34,885 nt of DNA, taken from assembly GCA_019637635.1 (NCBI GenBank), contig JAHBVI010000066.1, positions 1 through 34,885 of the forward strand, read 5' to 3'. The position numbers were made by a program, and so were the translations under genes. Of this stretch, positions 24,114-32,046 are shown piece after piece (position 1 is the stretch's first letter; each line of letters opens with the position of its first letter). The notes under the pieces are model-generated. The model ran no database searches. It was not told the DNA's origin and saw only the letters and a program-made list of their open reading frames with translations. This DNA comes from Anaerolineae bacterium. Its GTDB lineage: Bacteria; Chloroflexota; Anaerolineae; Promineifilales; Promineifilaceae.

Positions 24114-25169
24114 TTACTGGCTGGCTTTTCTCAGGCAAAAAATGGCAAAAACGCCACCGCTGAAGAGAAGTGAGGCTACGACTGTTAACACGTTCACGGC
24201 AAAACCAGTAGCCACGGCCGTCTCCCAACCCATGCCCATCAAACTAAAGCCAAATGCCCAACCCGCGTCATGTGCCCCAAAACCGCCTACGGTTATGAAA
24301 GGGATGGCATTGGCCAGCACCGCAAAAGTAGCCCCCACGACCACCAACGGGTAAGGCGTAGGAAGATCAAACGCTTGTAAGAAAGCGGCGAACCAGGCAA
24401 AGGTACAAAGCCAGGCTAGAAGCGACCAGCCAAAGGCTTTGCCGTAAATGCGCGGATGGTGTATTTGAGAGACGGCCGTTACCAACCGTTCCCCAAACCC
24501 ATATAATCGTTGGCTTAAGTGGTGGTCGGCCATACCCAGGGTACGCAGCAGCCAGCCCAAAAACGCTAATCCCCGTGTGCCCATCCAGGGCAGAATAACC
24601 AGAAGTAATAGTACAGGCACCAGGGCGGTGATAACAATCAGAGTGATCTGTTGCGCGACGGCCGTTAACTGGCCACGCGCCAGATAGGTATACAGTAAAA
24701 AGAGTGACGCAACAGCCAGGAAATCAAAGAGTCGGGTGAGGAGCAATAAGGCCAAACTTGGGCCAACAGGTAGGTGATGACGTTTTTGTAACCACACGGG
24801 AAAGAGTAGTTCACCGATACGGGCAGGCAAGACGTTATTCAAAAAGCTGAGAATAATCATGTCCGGTACCAGGCGCAAAGGCTGTGCCGGCCTAGGCCAG
24901 GCTAACAAGACGCCAAAGCGATAGGCACGGCAAACGTTCGTGAGGAAGTACCAGCCAAATCCAATCAACAACCATCCCCGTGTAGACGGGGACCCGTTCA
25001 CCTGTCGCAGCAACACCCAGATCTCCTGGAAACCAATCTCGCGCAGCAGCACCCAGAGAATGAAAGCCGACCCCAGATAAGGCAACAACGGTCGGCTGGC
25101 TCGCCCGAAGGACAGGTGTTGGTAACTGCCGGCGAGTCGTTTGAGAGAAACAACGGCCGTTGTGTACAT
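24114..25169 (-). CDS. UPF0104-type membrane protein (flippase-like)
   Basis: An integral membrane protein of 351 aa with about eight hydrophobic segments, of the lysylphosphatidylglycerol synthase transmembrane/UPF0104 (AglD-like) family. Supporting motifs are NVCRAYRFGVLL, the signature FLNNVLPARIGELLFPVWLQKRH, LLLTRLFDFLAV, and near the end TVGGFGAHDAGWAF. Members act with membrane glycosyltransferases or lipid-modifying enzymes, often as presumed lipid transporters. The frame is open further upstream, but that part runs under the preceding gene. The ATG at 25169 has GAGGGAG just before it and leaves a 16-base gap. It is the last gene of a three-gene operon with the GT39-like and SBBP/PKD genes. 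Its substrate is unknown. Confidence 0.8.
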   Translation of the reverse strand: MYTTAVVSLKRLAGSYQHLSFGRASRPLLPYLGSAFILWVLLREIGFQEIWVLLRQVNGSPSTRGWLLIGFGWYFLTNVCRAYRFGVLLAWPRPAQPLRLVPDMIILSFLNNVLPARIGELLFPVWLQKRHHLPVGPSLALLLLTRLFDFLAVASLFLLYTYLARGQLTAVAQQITLIVITALVPVLLLLVILPWMGTRGLAFLGWLLRTLGMADHHLSQRLYGFGERLVTAVSQIHHPRIYGKAFGWSLLAWLCTFAWFAAFLQAFDLPTPYPLVVVGATFAVLANAIPFITVGGFGAHDAGWAFGFSLMGMGWETAVATGFAVNVLTVVASLLFSGGVFAIFCLRKASQ

Positions 25170-25185
25170 AGCTCCCTCTCGCGAT

Positions 25186-26535
25186 TCAGTGTGACAGCGT
25201 GGCCAGGAACAGCCCGGCGCTACCCAGGGCATAAAATCCCACCAGCAGGTAAGACCCACGGCCAGGCCAGCGGGAGAAAAGATAAGCCAGTGCCCACACA
25301 AAAGGTAGCATGAGCGGATACAAATACCTAGCCGGTATAAAGTACCCCCACCCCTGATCATACGGCTCGGCGAGTGCGCGTGTCACGCCAAAAAAGATAA
25401 CGCCAGCAAACGGTAGATAAATAGCCAGCAGCCAGAACAACATGAGCCAGGTGGGACGTTTGACCGGTCGCTGGCGGCATAGCTGCACCAAACCCAGCAA
25501 CGCCAACGGCCATAGAGGCCAGGCAAAGGTCGCCGGCCGTAACCATAGACGCAGATGAACGAGCAATGTCATGAAGATGTCGCCCACTGTGCCGCCAGCC
25601 AGCCAGGTCTCCACGCCACCGGGCACGGCCGTTACCGGATCATCGCTCCACAAATTATGCTGATTGTATGGACTGGGAAACAGATATCCACTGGTAAATG
25701 GCCAACCATAGGCCAACTGGTTGTACATCAACAAGATGCTGACCGCCAGCAAAATGCCCAGGCCAAAAGCAGCCAGATGAATCCATTTATTTGAATCCCA
25801 GGTCGTGGGTAAATCGGAGGTGGCTGAAGTGGGTCGGTATCGCCGGGCAAAAAGCAACCACAACAAAAAGCCTACCAGAACAACAGCCAGCAGACCACTC
25901 GTCTGGCGCACCACAACCGACCAACCGGTAGCTACGCCGCTGGCAAACAGAAACAGGGGAGCATACCGTTTCCGGCCAATGCCCGCTTCATACCACAACA
26001 ACAAGCCCCCGGCAATGAGCGGCCACATACCACCGGCAAAGGTATCCATCTGGTAATAGTGCAGTGCCAGCAAACTCAGTGGCGACCACAATAACAGGGT
26101 AACACCCAACAAAGCTATCTTTTCACTATAGTGGGTGGCCAGCAGGGGGAACAAGACCAATACAGCCATGACCGCCAGGGAAATATTGGCCAGACGCGGC
26201 CAGCCCACCTTGCCAAAGAGCGCCAGGGTCAGGGGATGCCCCGGCGACTGGCGAAAGGCCCACTGGTCAGGGGCCACTTCCACATATTGCGTCAACTGGC
26301 CGCCCCGCAGGCGAATGCTGGTGCGGGCGGCGGCCAACTCTTCGGTGCTTAATACCCATTCTCCCTGAGCAAACTTCTCGGCGGCCAGTTCGTACGACCA
26401 TGGTTCGGGCATACGCAGGCCACCCTGCTCATAGGGCACAAGTAACGTTAGCAGCAGCGCCAACAGGAAGACGCCGACAGCAGCGAAATGGTAAGAGGAG
26501 ATGCGGGCGCCACTCTCTGATGTGCTTATCTTCAT
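25186..26535 (-). CDS. Membrane glycosyltransferase, GT39/PMT-like
   Basis: A 449-aa polytopic membrane protein with about ten hydrophobic segments. The first is at 15-34 (YHFAAVGVFLLALLLTLLVP). A long loop between the first two contains EPWSYELAAEKFAQGEWVLS and WAFRQSPGHPLTLALF. This layout resembles dolichyl/undecaprenyl-phosphate-mannose glycosyltransferases of the GT39/ArnT type, with acidic residues in the first extracytoplasmic loop. The exact family is not certain. Its start overlaps the stop of the SBBP/PKD gene by four bases (ATGA) and the UPF0104 gene follows 16 bases later. Glycosylation of the upstream exported protein is an attractive but untested link. Confidence 0.7.
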   Translation of the reverse strand: MKISTSESGARISSYHFAAVGVFLLALLLTLLVPYEQGGLRMPEPWSYELAAEKFAQGEWVLSTEELAAARTSIRLRGGQLTQYVEVAPDQWAFRQSPGHPLTLALFGKVGWPRLANISLAVMAVLVLFPLLATHYSEKIALLGVTLLLWSPLSLLALHYYQMDTFAGGMWPLIAGGLLLWYEAGIGRKRYAPLFLFASGVATGWSVVVRQTSGLLAVVLVGFLLWLLFARRYRPTSATSDLPTTWDSNKWIHLAAFGLGILLAVSILLMYNQLAYGWPFTSGYLFPSPYNQHNLWSDDPVTAVPGGVETWLAGGTVGDIFMTLLVHLRLWLRPATFAWPLWPLALLGLVQLCRQRPVKRPTWLMLFWLLAIYLPFAGVIFFGVTRALAEPYDQGWGYFIPARYLYPLMLPFVWALAYLFSRWPGRGSYLLVGFYALGSAGLFLATLSH

Positions 26536-29500
26536 TCATCTCCAGCACGTATTATGATAGGCAGGAAGATGCGGTATGACTGAACGGTGACGTAACCCAC
26601 TTCTGTCACTGTATGGCTGCCACCGGCCCCCGTCACCGTGAGTGACACGGTATAAGTACCGGGTGCAGTGTAGAGATGCGTAGGATTGGTACAGAGGTTA
26701 CTGCTACGGCCGTCGCCAAACGCCCACAGACAGCTATCAAAGTCCCCGGCAGACAGGTTGGTAAACTGGACGAAAAGGGGCATTATCCCACTGGTGGGGG
26801 TGGCGCTGAACCCGGCCTGTACCACCTCGTACACGGTGATGGCGTTGTTGTGCATCGCCGTATCCGTCCCTCCTGGGCCAGCCACCATCAATGTCACTGT
26901 ATATCTTCCTGGTGCTTCGTAGAGATGGGTCGGATTCTGGCATATCTGGCTCACTGCCCCGTCGCCAAACGTCCAGAGGCAGCTATCATAATCTCCCATG
27001 GTCAGGTTGGTAAAGCTCACCATTAAGGGAGCAATGCCACTCGACGGGCTGGCGCTAAATTGGGCCGTTACCGGTTCGTAGACGGTGATGTAATTCGTTT
27101 GGGTCCGGCTATCTATGCCCCCTGTGCCCGTAATGGTTAACGTGACGGTATAGACACCGACGGCCGTATACAGATGGTCAGGGTCGTTACAATCGATGCT
27201 AGAGTTACCGTCGCCAAACGTCCAGAGGCAGGTATCGTAATCACCCGTAGCCAGGTTGGTGAAGTGGGTGGATAAAGGCGCAATCCCATCAGTGGGGCTG
27301 GCGCTGAAATCTGCCTGCACCGGTTGGTAGACGGTGATGTAATCTGTTTGGGTCACGGTGTCAGCGCCTCCCAGGCCGGTGACGGTTAAGGCGACGGTGT
27401 AGCTGCCCGGCGTGGTGTAGACGTGGCCGAGGCTTTCGCAATCGCTGCTGGTATCACCATCACCAAACGCCCAGAGGCAGGTATCGTAATCACCGATGGA
27501 AAGATTGGTGAAGTCCACGGTTAATGGTGCGATACCGCTGGTAGGTGTGCCGCTGAACACGGCCGTTACCGGCTCATAGACCGTTATCAGGTCCGTTTGC
27601 GTCAGGCTGTCCGTTCCCCCTGGCCCGCTCACCGTTAAGGTGACGGTGTATACACCGGCTGTCGTGTAGGTATGGGCCGGGTCATTGCACGCATTGCTGT
27701 CACTGCCATCACCAAACGCCCACAGGCAACTATCGAAGTCGCCTGTAGACAGGTTGAGGAAGTTGACGCTCAACGGGGCAATGCCGGTCGTCGGGCCGGC
27801 GCTGAAACCGGCTTGCACGGCTTCGTAAACGGAAATGTAGTTGCTCTGCGTCAAACTGTCTGTGCCCCCCCATCCGGTAACGGTGAGGGTGACAGTATAA
27901 ACACCAGTTTGGGTATAAGTGTGGCCAGGGTCGAGACAGCCCTGGCTGGTCAGACCATCGCCAAACTCCCACAGACAGGTATCATAATCCCCGCTAGACA
28001 AATTGGTAAAGTTGACCGATAAGGGCAAAATACCTTCGGTAGGACTAGCGCTAAACTCAGCCTGAACCGGCTCATAAACGGTGATGTAACTGCTTCGGAT
28101 CAGCGTGTCCGTGTTGCCGGGGCCGCTGGCGGTTAAGGTCACGGTATACACGCCGGCGACCGTATAGCTATGGCCGGGGTCGGCGCATACGTCGCTGGTG
28201 CTGCCATCACCAAAGTCCCACAGACAGTCGGTGAAGTCGCCGGTGGAGAGGTTGGTGAAGCTGGCCGTTACGGGGGCAATGCCGGTGGTTGGGGTGGCCA
28301 CAAAACCGGCCTGCACTGGGGTGTACAGGGTGATGGTGTGGGTAGCTGTGACCACGCCCAGGTGGTTAACGGCCGTGACGGTAATGGTCTGTGGGCCGGG
28401 GGTAGGCCAGGTGAAAGAGAGGACGTTTTGTAAGCCGCCTATCTGCACCACCGGCGGCTGCCCGGTCGTCGTCCAGGTGTAGCTGAGCGGCAGGGTTGTG
28501 TCCACTGGGCCGACGGTTGCGGTAAACGGATGGGTATCGTTAATCAGTATGGCCGTTGGCCCGCTAATAGTGAGGCTGGCTGGCCCGACGCCGAGCGCCA
28601 GCTTGCTGACATAGGCATCGCGGGAGCCGTCATAGTTGGTATCGAATGCGCCGGGTGTTACCGGAAAAGCAGGGGAGAAGGTTTCACCAGTGACGTACAC
28701 ATCTCCCTGTTCGTCTACGGCAATACCCTCGCCCTCATCATCATCGCTGCCACCCAGGTAGGTGCTGTAGAGCATCCCATTGCCAATGGACGGGTTCATC
28801 TTGACCACAAAGACGTCTTCCCCGCCATTGTCGTTATAACTGCGATCAAAAGCGTCTGGAGTGGTAGGGAAACCGCTTGAATAGGTTGAACCAGTGATAT
28901 AGGCATGACCAGTTGCATCCGAGATAATGACCTGCCCCTCGTCCCCACTGCCGCCCCCTATAAAAGTGCTATAAAGCAGTGTACTACCTGTCTGGGCTAA
29001 TTGCACCAAAAAAGCGTCGCTCTCGCCACTGCTGTTGAAGCTGGTATCGAAGGCCCCGGGGGTGACAGGGAAGTTGGCGGACATCGCCATGCCGGTGATG
29101 TAAACGCTTCCGGCAGGACCTAAAGCCAAAGCTCCCCCTCTATCATAATTCACCCCGCCTAAAAAGGTGCTGAACAGTAAGGCGCTACCATCGGCCGCTA
29201 ACCTCGTTACGAAGAGATCCCGGACACCGTTGAAAGTCGTGTCAAATGCGCCAGATGTTGTCGGAAAGTCAGCAGCAACGGTATTACCACCGACAGTGGC
29301 GTTACCGACGGCATCCACAACGATACCGCTGCTTCCTTCACCCCCACTACTTCCTAAGAAGGTGCTGTAAACCAGCGTGTTGCCGGTAGGGTTCAGTTTG
29401 GCAATAAAGACATCATTCCCACCGTTATGAGTTGTATCATAAGCGCCTGGGGTAGTGGGGAAGTTAACATAATCAGTAAAACTGGTAGAACCTGTGAGGT

Positions 29501-30812
29501 AAACATTCCCAGCTTCATCAAGGGCAATATCACTTGGACCGTCGTTAAAATTTCCGCCTAGATAGGTACCGTAGAGCAGGGCATTGCCAGCCGAATTCAG
29601 CTTGACGACAAAGGCATCATTGCCACCATTGAAAGTCCGGTCAAACGCGCCAGGCGTCGTTGGGAAGCCAGGTCCGCCGCCAGTACTGCCTGTCACGTAG
29701 GCTTCACCATTCTCATTGACGGCAATGCCAACGCCAGTGTCCCAATCATCACCGCCCAGGAAAGTGCCGTAAAGCAGACTGCTACCAGTGGGGCCTAGCT
29801 TCACGACAAAAGCATCAATCACCCCATTAAAGCTGGTATCAAAGGTGCCTGGGGTGGTGGGGAAGGTGCCGTTGTAAGTGTTGCCGGTGATATAGGTATT
29901 GCCAGCATCATCCACGGCAATGTCCAGACTCACATCACTGTCGGTGCCACCCAAAAAGGTGCTGTAGAGTAAATTAGCTGGGTTGTCGGTGGGGGAGAGG
30001 GGTTGGTTTTGTGGGGACTGGCTGTCATCCGCGAAAGGGTGGATGACCATATCGCCGTTGATGAGGGGGGTGAGGGTGTTTGTCTGGAAGCTACGGCCGT
30101 CTGGGCCGATGACAGTGAACAAGGACAGGGTAACGACGCCCACAGCTGTCTGTAATTGCAGTTGGTCGCCGGCCAGCGAGAGGTTTTCGGCCCCTTCTAC
30201 CTGTAGCTGCACGTTTTGTAAGGCGGTGGCGCAGGAAGCGTGGCATACCAGATTTAGAGCGCCAGCGCTGGAAAGTTCCAGGTCAACGCCAGGGTAGAGG
30301 TTGGCGTAGCGGACGCTGCCCCAGACCGGGACATTGGCCTGCCATCCGGTCGGGTCTGAACCCCGGAAATAGGAGAGGGTGGTGGTCAGGGGATGGAAAG
30401 CCTCTAACCCAGGCTGCGGATTAGCGCCGGGAAAAGTCAACCTGATATGAACGCCATGCAGCGTATCATCTTCCATTTGGATGGCGTCTGTTTGCGCCGG
30501 GAATTCCGGTTCTCCGGCCGGAGATGGCGCGGCCGGTTCGAGAACAGTTATCCAGATAGCATCATCGGCCAGCCAAAGGGTGTGGTTGCCCCCACGCGCC
30601 TGGAAACGCGCCCCCTCAGCAAACTGGCCGGCGTTTTCTATAAAAGTCATCGGGGCTTGCCCCACGGCCACAGTTGTCTGGCCTGGTGCTGGCGGCAATC
30701 CCGGCTGAAGACTACGACCTGATTGCGCTTTGGCAGTAGCAAATTGAGCCACTAGAAGCAAAGAGATACCAACAAACGGCAATAATCCCAGTTTAACAAA
30801 ACGTGTTTTCAT
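26532..30812 (-). CDS. Exported SBBP-propeller and PKD-repeat protein
   Basis: A 1426-aa secreted or surface protein. A signal peptide spans about 1-30 (basic start, hydrophobic FVGISLLLVAQFATAKAQS). Residues 55-260 look like the N-terminal domain often preceding SBBP repeats (FIENAGQFAEGARFQARGG). Then come seven SBBP units at about 281-735, each starting LLYSTFLGG-like and containing FPTTPGAFDT, enough for one seven-bladed propeller. A divergent PKD-like domain follows, then seven PKD domains of about 84 residues each with CLWxFGDG and a second Cys about nine residues on. The protein ends YRIFLPIIIRAGDE, resembling short C-terminal tails common on exported Chloroflexota proteins. AGGAAG precedes the ATG. 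It is first in an operon with the GT39-like and UPF0104 genes. A role in adhesion or the cell surface is inferred. Confidence 0.88.
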   Translation of the reverse strand: MKTRFVKLGLLPFVGISLLLVAQFATAKAQSGRSLQPGLPPAPGQTTVAVGQAPMTFIENAGQFAEGARFQARGGNHTLWLADDAIWITVLEPAAPSPAGEPEFPAQTDAIQMEDDTLHGVHIRLTFPGANPQPGLEAFHPLTTTLSYFRGSDPTGWQANVPVWGSVRYANLYPGVDLELSSAGALNLVCHASCATALQNVQLQVEGAENLSLAGDQLQLQTAVGVVTLSLFTVIGPDGRSFQTNTLTPLINGDMVIHPFADDSQSPQNQPLSPTDNPANLLYSTFLGGTDSDVSLDIAVDDAGNTYITGNTYNGTFPTTPGTFDTSFNGVIDAFVVKLGPTGSSLLYGTFLGGDDWDTGVGIAVNENGEAYVTGSTGGGPGFPTTPGAFDRTFNGGNDAFVVKLNSAGNALLYGTYLGGNFNDGPSDIALDEAGNVYLTGSTSFTDYVNFPTTPGAYDTTHNGGNDVFIAKLNPTGNTLVYSTFLGSSGGEGSSGIVVDAVGNATVGGNTVAADFPTTSGAFDTTFNGVRDLFVTRLAADGSALLFSTFLGGVNYDRGGALALGPAGSVYITGMAMSANFPVTPGAFDTSFNSSGESDAFLVQLAQTGSTLLYSTFIGGGSGDEGQVIISDATGHAYITGSTYSSGFPTTPDAFDRSYNDNGGEDVFVVKMNPSIGNGMLYSTYLGGSDDDEGEGIAVDEQGDVYVTGETFSPAFPVTPGAFDTNYDGSRDAYVSKLALGVGPASLTISGPTAILINDTHPFTATVGPVDTTLPLSYTWTTTGQPPVVQIGGLQNVLSFTWPTPGPQTITVTAVNHLGVVTATHTITLYTPVQAGFVATPTTGIAPVTASFTNLSTGDFTDCLWDFGDGSTSDVCADPGHSYTVAGVYTVTLTASGPGNTDTLIRSSYITVYEPVQAEFSASPTEGILPLSVNFTNLSSGDYDTCLWEFGDGLTSQGCLDPGHTYTQTGVYTVTLTVTGWGGTDSLTQSNYISVYEAVQAGFSAGPTTGIAPLSVNFLNLSTGDFDSCLWAFGDGSDSNACNDPAHTYTTAGVYTVTLTVSGPGGTDSLTQTDLITVYEPVTAVFSGTPTSGIAPLTVDFTNLSIGDYDTCLWAFGDGDTSSDCESLGHVYTTPGSYTVALTVTGLGGADTVTQTDYITVYQPVQADFSASPTDGIAPLSTHFTNLATGDYDTCLWTFGDGNSSIDCNDPDHLYTAVGVYTVTLTITGTGGIDSRTQTNYITVYEPVTAQFSASPSSGIAPLMVSFTNLTMGDYDSCLWTFGDGAVSQICQNPTHLYEAPGRYTVTLMVAGPGGTDTAMHNNAITVYEVVQAGFSATPTSGIMPLFVQFTNLSAGDFDSCLWAFGDGRSSNLCTNPTHLYTAPGTYTVSLTVTGAGGSHTVTEVGYVTVQSYRIFLPIIIRAGDE
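26580..28320 (-). repeat. Seven tandem PKD-coding repeats
   Basis: A period of about 252 bases, seven copies, visible as repeated CCATC-GCCAAA-type FGDG codons. Each unit encodes VQAxFSAxPTxGIxPL, then NLSxGDxDxCLWxFGDGxxSxxC, HxYTxxGxYTVTLTVxGxGGxD and a YITVYEP linker. Units differ at many bases, so they are not a very recent expansion. Confidence 0.85.
28590..29975 (-). repeat. Seven tandem SBBP-coding repeats
   Basis: Seven units of roughly 190-200 bases. Each encodes an LLYSTFLGG-like strand, an IAVDxxGNxYITGxT segment and FPTTPGAFDTSFNGxxDAFVxKL. The unit count equals the blades of a seven-bladed propeller. Confidence 0.8.
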
Positions 30813-30860
30813 ATCATCTTCCTAAATTCACACTGGCACAACGTGAGGCTCCCATGATCC

Positions 30861-31859
30861 CTACGGCAACCGAAATGCAAAAAGCTGGTTGCTATCGTTG
30901 AGGTGAACGGCAATGAGATTGTTTTGAACAATAATGTCAACGTAAAGGTGATTCAATTCTTCACCGTCAAACTCAACAAAGGCTAGAGTTTCTTTCGTGT
31001 TTCCGGCCAAAATGTTTAGCCGATTCTCTTGCGTGACAAAACAGAGGCGGTTGTCATCCATACACCCCAAGCCATATTCCTGATTATCAACGGCCGTTGC
31101 TGGAAAAGAAGACCCACCAATTCCAGCAACGCTATCCGGTGGAGAAACAGGAACGGGCTTGTCTTCCCAGTGCATTGCACATTGCTGCGCTAAGATTGTA
31201 CCGGAATTGATATCCACCTTTGCAAGCAAACGAGATGCTCCATGATCATCAGTCCCACTTAAGTAAACAACCCCATCATGGAAATCCAGGGTACTATTAT
31301 TTACCCCCAGGTATTCATAGCCCCAGAGGAGTTGCCCTGTATACACATCATAAACTGACAACAGGCTTTTTTGCTTAAATGAACAATAAGGCAGTTCCTG
31401 GTTATCCTTAACAGGTGCTTCTTCCAAGGTTTTATACTTATATAAGTGGTAAATCCTGCCATTATGAATTCGTGTCACCCCAAGAGAAGGGATATCGGTC
31501 TGCCATAATGTCTGCCCCGTGAGCATATCAATTGTTTTGAATGCGTATGAGGTTTGGGAGTCGTTCAGCGTGGAAAACAGCAAACTATTCCCCTGCGGCG
31601 TGAAAAAACGCCTGTCGAGGCTTTCCTCAACGAGATATGTTTCATCTTTGCTCCATAAAGGGGAAATGTTATAAATCGTCTGGATTGTTCGTACCGGAGC
31701 TAATTGAGCCGTAGATTTACCACTGAAGCCAGCACAGCTACTTAAAATTACTAAAAACGGGATGACAATTATCACACGCACCCTGTTTTTTAGCCGTTTT
31801 AAGAGTGTAAGCGTCAATGGAATTCCTAATCTTGTTGAATACCAGTTATAAGCAATCAT
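30861..31859 (-). CDS. Beta-propeller lipoprotein
   Basis: A protein of about 332 aa with a basic stretch (KRLKNRVR), a hydrophobic core and the lipobox ILSSCAG, so it is probably lipid-anchored on the outside of the membrane. The rest is rich in beta-strands with PQQ-like repeat signatures: TIDMLTGQTLWQTDIPS, SVYDVYTGQLLWGYEYL, LLAKVDINSGTILAQQC. The start is uncertain: the frame opens with GTG at 31940 and has an ATG at 31928. The ATG at 31859 has GAGAG seven bases upstream, and even later starts would give a more usual signal length. It lies about 100 bases downstream of the RHS gene and shares its lower GC content, unlike the giant gene after it. Function unknown. Confidence 0.7.
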   Translation of the reverse strand: MIAYNWYSTRLGIPLTLTLLKRLKNRVRVIIVIPFLVILSSCAGFSGKSTAQLAPVRTIQTIYNISPLWSKDETYLVEESLDRRFFTPQGNSLLFSTLNDSQTSYAFKTIDMLTGQTLWQTDIPSLGVTRIHNGRIYHLYKYKTLEEAPVKDNQELPYCSFKQKSLLSVYDVYTGQLLWGYEYLGVNNSTLDFHDGVVYLSGTDDHGASRLLAKVDINSGTILAQQCAMHWEDKPVPVSPPDSVAGIGGSSFPATAVDNQEYGLGCMDDNRLCFVTQENRLNILAGNTKETLAFVEFDGEELNHLYVDIIVQNNLIAVHLNDSNQLFAFRLP

Positions 31860-32046
31860 TGTTTGACTCTCTGAAAGATACAACAACCTGATGCACAGCT
31901 CTTTTTGCTTTAGAGGCGTGAAGTACATCTTTATGCCCACGTGGGGTGTGGATGTAGAAAACCCTTCAATAGATTCAGTGAATCGTTACACATTGCGGAT
32001 ATGACTTTTGTCAGGATAGAAATATTTCGCCGGTTAACCAGTAGCT

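Noticed and set aside
26580..29975. Repeat arrays considered as CRISPR or satellite DNA
   Set aside because: The periodicity lies in one continuous reading frame and corresponds to protein repeats of about 84 and about 62-65 residues.
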